From Serilophus lunatus (lineage: Eukaryota > Chordata > Aves > Passeriformes > Eurylaimidae), in NCBI GenBank assembly GCA_013399895.1, contig VXBA01003727.1, forward strand, positions 45,490-109,489: 64,000 nt of DNA. Direction: 5' to 3'. A program made the translations under genes and the position numbers. Below the pieces are notes generated by a model that did not search any database, was not told where the DNA came from, and worked only from the letters and a program-made list of their open reading frames with translations. This document shows, piece after piece, positions 10,321 to 23,800 of the stretch (positions within the stretch are counted from its first letter, which is position 1; each line of letters opens with the position of its first letter).

Positions 10321-12960
10321 GGTTTGCAAAAAGATAATTGCAATTCTTAGAGAATTCTTGAGAATTTATTTCACATGACCTATTGAAAGGAAAAATAATC
10401 CAATACAGTTTTAAAGATAGAGTTTTCACTGTAAGCATTGAACATTGCTATAGAATTTGAAAGAAAGCAGAATATTATTAGTACATGATTTTATGTGAGA
10501 TAACATTTCAGAAGTCAGGTAGATGATTAAGAAAAAGCTGGGAGGAACGACCACTTCTAATTTGGCAATGTTCTAGATGGTTTTAGTTTGTTGTGGAGTG
10601 TTTGCTTTCACTTTATAAGTATTTTAGTTATGTTCTTTATGGCAGGATATTAATTGCCAAATTGTAAGTTACTTGTCTCTGTTCAGTTCAGTGATGTGAA
10701 ATATTATGATTAGTGGGGAAGTCAGCAAAACGTCTGGCTGCTGCTTCTCTGTGATTTGGCAAGGTGTAGGCAGAGCCATGTCTCAGTCCACCTGGTGGCC
10801 TGGCTGCCACTGTTCCTCCCTCCAGTGGTAGCACATTCTTGTAGAGGAAAAAGCCACCTGAAAATACAACTTTTTTCTTTGCATCGTTCCTGTAAAACTT
10901 TTTCAGTGTTTGGTTAGGTATTGCAAAAAGATGTATTTCCTTTGGAAACACCTGATACATGAAGTTGTACAGCTCTGTTTCTTTCTCTTTATAGAAATGA
11001 AGATACATTTTAAGGTACAAAAATGGTCTTGAATGAGCAAATATAGTTTCTTTGGATCAAAATTAAAGTATTTTGTGAGGTGCTGTGGGATATTGAATTA
11101 AATGAATTTTGTATTACATTGACAGAATTAGGTGGAAGGTCACATATTTATCTGTAGCAATTAGTCTATACAGTTTTCATTGGGATTACAATTTTTGATC
11201 AAATTTAAAGTCAAAAGAATTGGGAGCAAATGATGGAAACAATTTTGTCACTATTTTCCTGTGTATTCCAGGGATGATTGTTGGGCAGAATAGAGCAGTT
11301 TGCTTACTCATTTTTCTATTTATTTATGTAAAGGACAACTGGTAGGAAATCAGGATGTATAATACATTATAAATATATGAGAATTAATTTCACTGAACTT
11401 AGTAGTACATGAATATGAGAAAATAATCTCAATAATCAGTGCTGAAGAATGTCATATTTCTGATCTGGCATTCACAGCAATTGTTTTCATTTTAGTATAA
11501 TATCAGTGATTTATACTTGGAAAGAAAGACAACTTGGAAACATTTCCCTAATTGGATGTTGTGTGTTTTTACAGGGTGTTTGTCATTTTGTTCCTTTAAA
11601 TTATGCTTAAAATTTGCTTACATAATGGCTTTCTAATTTAAGCCTTACCAACTTGAGCACATGTGCCATGCAATTCACTTGTGTACCAGTCTTGCAATGG
11701 AAGCTGGTAATATGTCAGAACAAAATGTCTGGATTGTCAGGATTGTTTTTACATCCCTTTCACAGAGCTCCTGGGTCAATTAGTCTGTTAAAAGGCTAAT
11801 TTATGTATGTTCTGACTAACACAGCTGTAGAACAACTTAAAAAAATCCAACAGAGGGACATAAAATTACGCAGCAAATTGGAAATTGATAGCAAATAAAG
11901 TCTCTCTCTTTATGTAGCTTTCATCACAATTTGTTTCCTAAAAGATACATGATTTATATGTATCAGGAAAGAAGCATTGCTTTTCAATAATGCCTCCCTA
12001 GAACTACTACTTCCAGCAGAAAAAAACCCCAACAACAATAACAAAAAAACAGCAAGCAACTGAGGAATTCTATTTCAAGTAAGATGTAGAACACAGTTTA
12101 TTCTGCTTTTTGGGAAGTTAGTTCACTCAGGGAGGTTAGTCACACACAAGTGTGAGTGTATATTTTTTTAACAAATCCTTAAAATTAGCTTGCTCTTCAC
12201 CAAGTTTGCTGAAGACACATCTTTGCCTTTAACACCTTTTTTTATTGTTCAGCTAGCAAAAATGTTTAGTTACTTCTGATATACAAAAAAAAAGTGAGGT
12301 AGGTGGTGCTAATGCTCTGAAGTTAACCAGATCAGGGTTTCTCCATTTTATGATTGAACTGTAGAAGAGTCACTAGATAGCTGAGGTTTTATTCCACTAT
12401 AGCTTTAAATCATCATTAAATCAGTAACCACTTGGTTAAACTCAAAAGTTGAGTTTACCTACTTGCCCAACTCTTAAACTGTGACTTGTCATGTGATCTT
12501 ACAGTTAGTGACCAAGAAAATATATTGCTCCTGCAACCTTCTTTCTTCATCTGTGATAAAGAGCTTCTAAATCCTACATATGTGTTCTTGCTCTTGGCAC
12601 GGAGGCTGGGTAATAGTGATCTCTAGAGACCCTACATAAAAAATATTGAAAACTTCATGTAGTATAATGGGGCCTAAACAAAAAAAGCCTCTAAACTTGT
12701 AATCCCCTGCAGTGTTACTACTTGCCATGTTATGCGACCTTCAGTCTTGTATTTTCAGTGCCTTTGTTTTGTTTTAATTGGTTCAAGATTATGGGATTTT
12801 TTTTAATATTTTTTTAAGAAAATGTCAGCAATACCTTTCAGTGTAATAATTCTTTCTTTTGCAAAAACTTGCATTAAAGAAAAATATAAGATTGGAAAGG
12901 TCAATTAAGCTTTTCAGGAGAAGATTTATTACAATTGATCTTACCTAATGTAATTCATAA

Positions 12961-12990
12961 ATATATATATATATGTATGTATGTATGTAT
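12961..12990. repeat. (AT)n(GTAT)n microsatellite
   Basis: Alternating AT followed by GTAT tetramers at 12961-12990. Confidence 0.9.
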
Positions 12991-13213
12991 AAGCATATAT
13001 TTTATAGATTTTTCATAAGTGAATATACGTGCATACTATATACATCCATACTACTATATAGTTTGATACAGGAAGTACAGGGTGGAATAAAGCTTTTAAG
13101 AACCACTTTTTTGACCTTCAAAATCGCTAAATTATTCAAGATATTTAAATCAACTGAGGAATTACTATTCATGGCCCATTTATCTTCACAAAAAAGACAT
13201 GGTATGCCATAGC

Positions 13214-13298
13214 ATTCACAGAATCCCAGAATGGTTGGATCCTCTGGAGATGAACTTATCTAAACCCCCTCTGCTCAAGCAGGGCTGCTTAAAAGAAC
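13214..13298 (-). repeat. CR1 LINE 3' fragment, minus orientation
   Basis: CACAGAATCCCAGAATGGTT followed by GGATCCTCTGGAGATGA and CCCCCTCTGCTCAAGCAGGG is the reverse complement of a CR1 3' end with its octamer tail. Only about 85 bases remain. Confidence 0.75.
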
Positions 13299-14233
13299 TT
13301 GCTTCTTACAGTTTGGCGTATCCATGTATCTTTTGATTTGCATGGTGAATAATGGAAGACTCAAGGATATTTAATGTAATTTTTGTTACTTGTTTGCTTA
13401 TTGTAACTACACGCATTATAAGCTTGCACAAAATCTCTTTAAGTTCTGTTAGGGAATAATTATCTTTGGACAAATGAATTTCAGAATTTCACAGAATCCT
13501 TCAGAAAGAGCACTAACAAGTACAATGATTTTGTTCAACTCATTGTTCAGAGAGAAAGAAAAAAACCAAAGCTACGGTATCAATTTTAAGCTTTTAATTT
13601 CTTTCAATGTAGTATTTTTATCATTTTTATAGTAACAATCTTACATTCTGTTTGGTCTATTAAGTTGGAGGTATAAAGCTGAGGAGTAGGAGCAGGAGAC
13701 CCTTCGAGTGAATCTCCCATCAATGCTGTGTATCCTACTGGCTCAGATACTATCTGAGATGTGGGAAATCACATGGTGATAATGGCTGCATTCCCAGATG
13801 GGAATACAGTGCTGTCAGTACTGAAGAGGAATACCTTCCTACCTGACTTGGGTCAGTCTCACTGCAAAATCAGAATACAAAATGTTGAAATTATTTTTCT
13901 CCTTTTGCTTTTTTCCAGAAGTATGCATTGACTAAGTATTTAGATTTGACTTAGCTGAAAATGTTTTGATTGCATTTTTCTAGTAAGTTTTACTTTTACA
14001 GGTAAAAGATATTGGCAAATTTAGTTCTGACATGCTAGATCTGCTTAAATGCAAGCTTTAAAAATAATAGGAAAGAAATATTTTTTTTAGGGAGTGAAGG
14101 CTGAAAAACTGAAATTTGCAGTTGTTATTTCTGAATTCAGTTTGCCCTAGTGCATTTCAAATTAAGCAAAAAATTTTCTTTGTACGGATTGTGTATTTAC
14201 TACGTTCTTGTTATCTTCTGATCTCTTTATGGT

Positions 14234-14489
14234 GACCAGTGACAGGGCCTGAGGGAATGGCCTGAAGTTGTGTCAAGGGAGATTTAGGTTAGATATTAGA
14301 GAAAGATTCTTTGTCTAGAGGGTGGTCGGGCACTGGAACAGGCTCCTCACGCAAGTGGTCACAGGGTTTGGATGATACTCTCAGGCTCACAGTGTGTCTC
14401 TTTAGAATGGTCCTGTGCAGGGCTAAGGATTGGACTCAACGATCCTTGTGGCTCTCTTCTACTCAGCAAATTCTGTGATTCTGTGATTT
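14234..14489 (+). repeat. CR1 LINE 3' end, plus orientation
   Basis: The copy runs from ACAGGGCCTGAGGGAATGGC through GGGCACTGGAACAGGCTCC and ATCCTTGTGGCTCTCTTCTA to a tail containing ATTCTGTGATTCTGTG. It is 5'-truncated with an intact octamer tail, as expected for CR1, and no coding potential is left. Confidence 0.9.
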
Positions 14490-17400
14490 CTGTAATGGAA
14501 TAATGTGTTACTTGTTGGAACTGCAGACATCATAGAATCGTTAGAGATCTATAAGCCATGATATACCATATAGAATAAAGATACTATTATTTTTTCTGCT
14601 ATGTAATACAGAACTATAGAGAAGATACACTATGTTAATAAAAAAGACATCATGAAATTACCTTCATGGTATTACATTGAAAATTTAAAAATGTGTTTTC
14701 ATATAACATTTAGCTATCTTAGTTGTGCTGCACATTATCTTTTTTCAGTCTGTGAAGAAGTAATCTTAGAGTATTAAAAACCTAAGTTTGGAATAAAGAG
14801 GTGGCTAATCTAGAGACTGTGTCTAGTACAGGTAAATTTAATTTGTACATGTCTAGCTTCTCTGAAGTCTATCTTGCACATATTTATTATGACAACATGT
14901 TACAGGATAATTTAATTTCATTGGATAGATTTACAGCTCTTTGAAATTAGTGATCTACAGTGTTAGGTGGAGGACAATGGGAAAGCCTGCATACTCCATC
15001 TGCGTGAGAGTGGGGTGAGTCCGGTTGTAATCCACTTTTCCAGTGTGCATCTGTACAGAAATTAAGTAGAAATACTATTACTACTGTTGGCAAACATGCA
15101 ATGTGTGTACTTTTGTAGTGTCAGATGGTTAATATACTTATCCAGCATTTGTTTTTATGAGAGAGAGCCTATCAATCAAGGCTGCATCTGTCAGACAGAA
15201 TCCTGGATATTGTAATTTTGAACTATTTATTGAATCCTTCAGGTAAATGTATCCAAAATTAACATTAATTAATAGGGAGTCACATAATAATGTGCCATCC
15301 ATTGGCAAACTGAGGAAGGTTGTTTTTGTGTTCGGCCATTCACAGTTTCAGCTGGGATGCAAAAAAAATAGTCTGGAAGTGTAATCTGCTGTGGAGGGCT
15401 GAAGAGAAGGAATTACTTTACAAGGACATACCACACAGGCCAATATTTCACACCATCTAATCTTTCATCTAATTCATACAGAAGAAAGGAACCTTGATAT
15501 CTCTTGATATCTCTTCTAATGGATGTTCTAATGAAAGCTTAGCTTTAGAGATTGGAGACATTTTTGTTCCTTTGTTTTTCTCTCCGTCAAAAATATTGAG
15601 GGAGAACTGAATAGTAAATGTGCAGGAGATGCCCAGGGATGTCTTTAGGCTCAGAAGGCTTGAAGGAGTGTGTTGAGTGTGTTCCTCTGTGGGATGCCTG
15701 AGGGGATTTATATTCCGCATACCAGAAGAGCTGACTGCTGATATTCAAGAAAAGCTCAGTCAGAGGAAGTCATCCTGTGGCAGCGCCTGATGTAACTCAT
15801 TTTTTGCCTGAGCAATGCACTTCCAGTTTTTCCAGTAGTGATCTGATTTCTAGATGTACTTGGGTTTTATTGCTATAAGTCAGTAAATCTAGCGTGGCCC
15901 TTAGTTCAAACTGTGCCAAACCGTGCTCCTGTAAAAGGATTCCATAAAGCGGAAGATTTCTCCTGCTCATGCACCATCTATCCTTATAAGACTTTAGGTT
16001 TTGGCAACTGAACTAAGTGTATCCCTTGGTTCAGTCTCTGGATGCCTCTGGATATTTCTGTTCCCTGTCATTACAAAATACCTGCATATATAATACTGCC
16101 GGTTCCCTGGCATGTGAGAGTGCTCTTATTTAAGCACAGGCTGGTTCAACAGCCCCGAGTGTGTCCCTTAGCACCAATAAATTCTTTATTTAATCCATTT
16201 ATTTCTTCTTGGAATTTATAGCTTTCATTGTAGCCCTCATTCATGTAAGATTTTTTTATGTGATGGGATTTTTTTAACATGTAGAGTTTTGGACTAAGTA
16301 TAACTTCTACTAGTTAACATGTTCATAATTATATGCACTGCTGAGGCACAATTTTTGAGAAATGAACAAGTTGAAAAATTTCAAGAGAACAAAGTAATTA
16401 TGAGGACTAGATGTAATCTGTGCTCTCTTGCTATTTCTCTTTTTATCATAAATAACCTTAATCCTCATCCAGGATTAAAATTCAGTGTATTTTTAGCCAT
16501 GCAATGTCCTAGATAAAAGGTACTTCCATCTATGTTTTTGTATCTTTTGCATTCTGGAGCATTTTCTAATTTTACTTAACAGATGGATGCTTTTGTCTAT
16601 AGATCTCCAGTGCTGAAATTAGTGAGGAATTAAGACAGTTTGTCATGCATATACCTGAGTTACATGATTTTATAAGACAAAATATGTGAGTTTGAGGCTA
16701 TAACTGTATTTGTCAAGCAAGCAAATCTATAGACAAATTTTCGGTAGTATTTCGTGAGGGTTTTTTTGATTCTGTTAATATAAAGACCCATTAGCAAGTC
16801 AGCCTTCCTATGGAGATAAATCAAATCTCTCCCCACAAAACTGTGATTATAGAACGGTATAAAGCATGTGTTAGCAGTTGTTTAATGACTGGTAAGACAT
16901 TAAGTGAAAATCTGCATAAAATGTAGTTTGCATTTCCTTAAAGAGAACATAAAACCTAATATTTTTTTTTAATCCAGACTGAGATTTTTTAAAAACTGCA
17001 CACTATGTAGGCTGAAGTTTAATCATGTACTGTTCAATTTTAGTGTTCCAGCTAAAACACCTGTCAACCAACTTACATGCAACAGGTTTACAAAATATTT
17101 GGAATTAAATATTATTTTCTGAATAATCTATTATATTTGTAATTAACTTGTCCATAAAAAGCAGACTTCTGTAATAAAACCCTTTGCAATTATAAGTTTT
17201 GGGAAAATAATTTGGGATATTGCATTCTAAAAAGTTGAGTATTACTGAAAAGTACACATTAATTGTAGAGATGAGCAGATGTTGCTGGGACTCTACAAAT
17301 AGATGAGTTAGCTACTTGAAAGAGGCACAGTCCCCACCTTAGCGACACAGAGTGACACTGGCTCCAGGTACGTTGCTTTCCAGGACCAACTTTTTTGTTA

Positions 17401-19047
17401 GCGCACACTCTTTTATATGTTGCTAATGTGTCCATGCGACAAATCAAGTGAAATCATTGGATAAAGTCTTGTCCACGCAAACCTCCTGTTTATATGACTG
17501 GTGGGCGCATTACTAGCATTGAAAACAATAGAATATCATTTATCACTTATCGATGTCAAAATACAAAGGAAAGCCTCATTTCAGTGTCTGCTGAAGCATG
17601 AACCCTGTCAGTCAACCAGCCTCAAGGACACAGAATTTTTCTTTCAAGGTCAAACACATAGACTATACTCACAGATGAGCATGTGTATGATGGTTGTGTT
17701 GTCTTGGCTGGAGGAAATTTATGTATGTTGCTGGGATATTAGTACTGGTAGTGTAATTTGTATCTCTGCAACATGTGGTAAGTGATCAAAGCTCATAGCT
17801 GTGCATGCATCAGCAAAGTTGATTTTTCTCTCTAATTTTTCCTTTTCTGACCAAATAGCTTCTACAAGTGGAGAGAGCACAGTTGAAAGTTCATCCAGCA
17901 AATATTCTTGAGACCTTTGTCAGCGTGACAGCTTTGCCCTTCAGGATTATTTGGATCAGTCCTTTTATCTGTAAAGAAACCTGCTTTTCTGGCCTATTTC
18001 AGGGACTGATGTCACTGCTTTTGTGGGTGGGTTAAAGAGACCACAGAGACAACTTCTTGCCCATGTAAGTGCAATGCAGCAGAAAAAGCAATAACGGAAA
18101 TAAGTGGGGAAAGATTTCATCTACCTTGTTTGGGTTTTTTTACTCCTTAGATTTCGTCAGAGATATAACATTACTCTTGCATACCTGTGAATATCCTGTG
18201 TTGTAGGTTATGTCTCTTTGCTCTATACACCTTATGTTTTCCTAATTAGCAAGCAAATTAGTAATTAGTAGAGCCTATTGCTTATTTTGAGAGGAGCTGC
18301 CCTCTTGATCAGTTCTGTAGGCTATCAGAAAGGAGATTGATGAGGTGTCCAAGCGAGATTAGGTGAATACATTTTCCTGTCAGACTGAGTAGGAATCAGT
18401 TCCAAACGAGAGCCGCTACATTATATGTGAACTGGATTTATGCATTTACTGAGGGAGATCAGTGCACCTCAAAGTGCTTCAGCTTGCTCTGAATTAGACT
18501 AAATTGACTCTAATCTTTCTCAACTGTTATTCCTGTTTAGAGAAACAGACCCCCAAGTCATCTAGTGTGTAAGTGTATAAGGTACTACAGAGTTTCACTG
18601 TAGCTTCCAGCAGCTGCCCCAGTGAGGGTGGCTCTCAGGTAATACTCCTGCCATACCTTACAGCTCTATGCTCATATTTTGGAAATGTAAGGGCATTGCA
18701 GGTAGAACGGCAATGAAACCTATATTTAGTTTTATTTCAAATGAAACTCTACATGCTCAGTCATGTTGGTAAATTCTTTTCCATTTCTTGAGTGTAATTC
18801 ATAGACCTATGAAGACCAAAATCTTTCTTAACACTATGGCCATGCAATAAGACAATCATAAGCTCTTGTTGAAAATTTGCTGTGCCAAATCGTCAGATAA
18901 TGGGAATGATATAGTTCAAGCGATAAAAATCACTTGATCATCTAGATAACAATCAATAAAAAGCTAAGGGAATTAAAAGCTGTAATCTAGGATAGAGTGT
19001 TTTAGCCTTCTTGAGGGTAAGGTGGTGATTGAAAAAAACAACAGGTT

Positions 19048-19170
19048 GGTCTTGTTGATTTAGGAGAAACTGCTTCTTTTTGTAAAAAGAAGCTGACTGA
19101 CAGACTTGGGATACAAAAGATGGACGCAGTTAGCCATACAGGCTGTTTCTCCTAAGTCAAGGAACAAGCC
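19048..19170. repeat. Imperfect inverted repeat enclosing a second hairpin
   Basis: The outer left arm ends GATTTAGGAGAAAC (to 19070) and the right arm starts GTTTCTCCTAAGTC (from 19145). These pair at 13 of 14 positions, with further CTTGTT/AACAAG pairing outward. Inside lies a perfect 10-bp stem with a 2-nt loop at 19072-19093 (GCTTCTTTTT / AAAAAGAAGC). No terminal features of a known DNA transposon were recognised. Confidence 0.75.
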
Positions 19171-20783
19171 TGATGCTTCAAGCTGCAGAAGTTTCAGTCT
19201 TATGCTAATAGATTAGGTGTTTCTCAGAAACCGTGCTCCTTTTGCAATACCAGTGAGAGAGATACATTCTATTAAAAGTTACTGTAGGAAAAGCTTTGTG
19301 AGGTCTCAGCATCTATTCCAGACAGACTGTTAGATAGAGTTGTCACCAAACTACCTCGTAAATTTCCAAGTTATCCATTGGAAAGAGAATCTTCCTATTT
19401 AGCCCCAGAAGGACCAGATTAGGGGTTTAACGATTTTAGCATTTGCTTTTAAAGGTCACTCTTTTAAATTATAATGTAGCCACTCTGCTAAATTATGGCA
19501 AGAAGAGCTTCCTGATGTACAATGCCTTACATTTCTTGTATATTGGCTGTTTTCTCAAAACTCATCTCACATAGGGTGCTGTGTACCCTTTCACTTGGTT
19601 TAAGGCCTTTGGTTTGTTCTGTAGTAATCTGCATTTTAGTGTTTTCTTTTATTGTCAACTAAGAACTCCATTTTTGCCATATTTATGTTATAAATATAGC
19701 TATCACAGTGTTTATGGGCTAAGAAAATCACCTTTTCCTCCTTGATTCTATTTTTGGTGTTATTTTTCTGTCCTTTCAAGTATATAATCTGTCCAGCATA
19801 CATTTTAACAGTCATTACTATTTCTTAACAGTTTATCTTACTGAATAGCTGAAAGGTATGTACTGCCTTAATCTTTTTTCCTTCTTTATGTCTGATAGCT
19901 TTCTACATGGCTGTCTTTAGAAGCCCAGTAATTTCCTTTTCCAATTTAAACATCACATATTATTGTATTAAAAGTGTGCGAAAAACTTAGATTACTTTGC
20001 TTTAAACAGAAACGAAAGAGCACTGTTCAAGATTAATATATTATACAGCAACTCTTAGGCATCTCTATCATAAACATTTTGGGGGTTAAGTATAAAAAGT
20101 CCCATGAATGTTTCAAAAACAAAGGTTCCTTGTGCTTGCACACCAAGCGAAATGGCAACTTTCACCTGACTGAGACTTTTGAGAGTCTCAGCAACTCTTT
20201 CAAACAAAATGCTTAAATCTCAATATATACTAGAGAAGAGAAGTAAACATATGTAGTTTTTGAAACTAAAGAATCATTTCTGCTTTGATTTAATTTGAAA
20301 GGTAGACAGAAATCATACAGAAAACTCAGTCTGACTTATGCAGAGCATGACACTGAGTGTGCATCTCAGATCTTTCAGTTCTGTCATACTCTGCAAGCAG
20401 CAAATTCTGATAAGGCTACCAGTATTTTTATTGCAAGTGCTCAGGGCAGAAGATCTAAAGGTGTCTCCTATTGATTCAATATTAAATTTCAGAATAGCTT
20501 GTTTCTTTAAAATAGGCAGGCAAAAATAAAAAAAAAAGTAAAGGATTTGCAAATAAATGACTGCAGTGCCACATGATTATTACAAAAGCTGCTGGATGTG
20601 CTTGGTTTGCATTTAGAACTTTAGTGTCTCACATCCAATCTGCCACTATTTTCTGCTTTTTACTGAGTCCTGGGGAGCTCATTTGTTAGGTGGTTTGTCG
20701 TGGTGTGTGTCTCTGTGTGTGTAATGTCTTATACTGACTATGCCTGAAGAGATGTAAAGCTCACTTAAAAGCATTTTTTGTTG

Positions 20784-20821
20784 TTTTTTTTTTTTTGGGG
20801 TGTGTGTGTGTGTGTGTGTGT
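20784..20821. repeat. Poly-T and (GT)n microsatellite
   Basis: Thirteen Ts (20784-20796), four Gs, then about ten TG units. It is probably length-polymorphic. Confidence 0.95.
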
Positions 20822-23800
20822 TATAAAGATTACCCCAAATTCCCACGTGCCTTCTTTCTTTTATAAAGGAAAAAAACCCCAAACCCAAATTAAAAAAAAC
20901 AAACCAAAGAATGGAAGTATAGTTCCCTCTGAAGTAAGTTGTATTTGTCCCTGTGTCATCTCTATTCCAAATGCAGTAACTTTGATATGTGACAAGAAGA
21001 CAATCCAATTTTGTTGCTCTTCCAGCACACTAGTTTCATCATAATTCCTAGTATTTGTCCTACTTCTTCCCTGTTGTCCCTCTCTGAAATTTTCTTCTTT
21101 TTATTGCCTCTCTACCTTTTCTCTTCAGTCTATTTTGAACCTTTCTACCTGTTTGTGTCCTCTTGGACATTTGTTATTGGCCACCTCATCTCACAAGTCT
21201 TCCCTCTTTCCCTGTATTCTTTTGTCTAAAGAACTGAAGTGGTTAAGAGAAAGTTATTAAAGACGACAGGGCCAGAGGAGTCTGACCTCCAGTAAAGCAG
21301 TTGTACTTAAGCTGGGATAAACCGCTGGTTTTAGTATAATCACCTAAAACTTACAGAGACAACCAGAACAAAACAGTACTAACCTTATTAATATGTAGTC
21401 TACTGACATGTTTTCAGTGTAGAGTTAAAATTCATTGTAAACTAAAGAGAAATAAAAAATAATTACTAAACTCAGATTCTAGAAATAGAAGATATTACTG
21501 AAATAAAGTCTTCTAGAAAGCCTCTCATAAAACCCTGTGGCAGTGGATGAAGGTGGAATTTCCTGATTTGTCTATTATGTCTGTTTTGGATTTAAATAAC
21601 TGAGGTTGATTTGTTTGGCTGGGATCATTCTGCTGGCTGTATTACATAACCTGAATTAAAAAAAGCTCAGAGATGGATTCAAGAGAACATGCAGGGATCA
21701 AATTGAAACTGAGAGGAACAGTACTATGCATGACATGTTTATCAGACAGTTTGGTCAAAGTAATCCTTTCAGTTCAAAAGATGGTCACAGTCTCTTAACC
21801 CAGCAGAAGGCTGATGTATCTGAAAGTTATTTTTTTCCAGATTTACCATGTGATCAGAAGCACTCCTGCTTCCTGCAAACCCTATGGTTGTGTTTAGTGT
21901 TCAGCTAGTTCAAATATGGCTGAATAATGAACAATAAATACAGGGAATGTCATTATACAGGAAAGGTGATCCAAGTTTAGGCAACAGTAGATGGACCCTA
22001 TCAGCTCTGGATGCTGTTCCTATGACAAGGCTACCTTCTACCAAGCAAGGAATAAGGCAGTTTTCTTCTTAGTTTCTGGCATGGTTCTCTTCTTCTATAT
22101 AAGGTACAAGTGCCTGGAGAGATAGTATTTAAGAGGGATCTAGCTGGCCATTAAATTTCTTTTACCTCCTGCTACACAAAGAAACCTTATGAAAAAAATT
22201 GCTTGCATCTGTTGAACAGACATATGAACACAAGTATATAGGCTCGTAATCCCTATATTTGTACCAATGCGGAGTGCACATCCTTCTGTTTCTGGTAAGA
22301 CAGAGGCAGAATATCCTTAACTGTTGCCTCTTTCCTGCATAGCCTTAAGTCATCATTGCACAATATGCCTTTTATTTGTTTAGGAAATACAAGGCCTCAT
22401 TAGATATCTGTGAATATACAGGTAAGTGCAGAAGATCAGAATGATTGTCTCATCATCTAGCAAAGTTCTGATCTCAGTTTTTGAGTCTGTTTTTGTAACA
22501 GTAGCTTCATTGGATAATAAAATATCATTGCTATTTGAATTTCCTAATTGTATTGTTTTGCACTGCTTTACATCATCTTACCTTATTTAAACTTCCCTCT
22601 TTCCCTGTGTGGTCTGCCAGTAGTATTGCAAATTCAGAATAGTAAACATTTGATATTAATACTAGGTATGGTCTGTGAATTGGCTGTCGACAGTGTGCTG
22701 TTTAGATCAGTTAAAAAATTGGTAATACTCTTACACTGGCACAAAACTCCTACTTCGTTTTCCTGCCCCATTTTCCTTTTCCTTATCTTTTAAATCTTCC
22801 ATATTCAAACCCACAGTTGTTTAACCCTTTCTCAGTTGCCCCGTAGTCTTCGCTTTCCTAAAAACCTACACTTTTCCTTACCAAAAATGCATTGTTTTCC
22901 CCATTTTTTTAATAAATCTTAAATATCCACTCAAATTTGTTGTAGAACACTGATACTCTCTCTTCCCCTTCCTCAAATCTTCCACCCAGATTTACTGAGA
23001 TTCCTTTGTGCTCGAGCTTGATAGCACAGATAGCACAGACTTAACCAACTTAGCCTCAGACTCTGCACCTGGAGCAAGAGGTGGGAGAATTAAAAGAAAG
23101 GACCATGGACATCTCAGAAGGTAGGATCAACAAAGATGAAATTAAAAAAAACCCCAAGCAAAAAAAGAGAAAGAGTCTGTGATATCCTTTTGGTAAGGAA
23201 GTGCAAATCAGATGTTGAGCAAACTCGTACAATGTCTTGTGGTTCCTCAGTCTGGTAGCTTTTTCAGAAGAGAAGATCAGGTTGCTGATCTTTGTAAGGT
23301 AGAATGTTGCACAAAGAAAGTATGTGTTTGTTTTAAAAATAGGTGTTTTAAACTTTTAAGAAGTTGCTGTGGTGATAGCAAAGTAGGAAGAATTTGCCTT
23401 CTGTAAATATAAGCATACCATGCATTTACATTAATAACAAAACCCAAATTTAAGTATTTCTAGTTGTGTGAAGATAGCCACAAGGGTCAGACTTCACAAG
23501 GGACAGATGGTGAAACATGAATGTAAATAATATGCATGAGGAATAATCCTGTTTGGTGCTTTGAGAAAAGCCTTACCAGGCAGTACAAATTTTTGGAAAA
23601 TACTTTTAAAAGTCATTTATAAGTAGGTACCATACGATGCTTAACATCTCCCAAGCATGAAGAGTTCTGTCCAGCTACATTTACACCATGATGCCCTTTT
23701 TTTTCCTTTCCAGTTCAGAAAACTAAATATTAAGAAAATAATGTGCAATCATTTCTGAGAATGCTTGCTTTTGTTTGCTCGAGGGAAGTTAAAACATGCA

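Noticed and set aside
15780..16190. Possible third LTR (TATTTAAGC followed by ACCAATAAATTC)
   Set aside because: Only TATA-like and AATAAA-like words, no edges or recognisable R/U5 segment; too weak to annotate.
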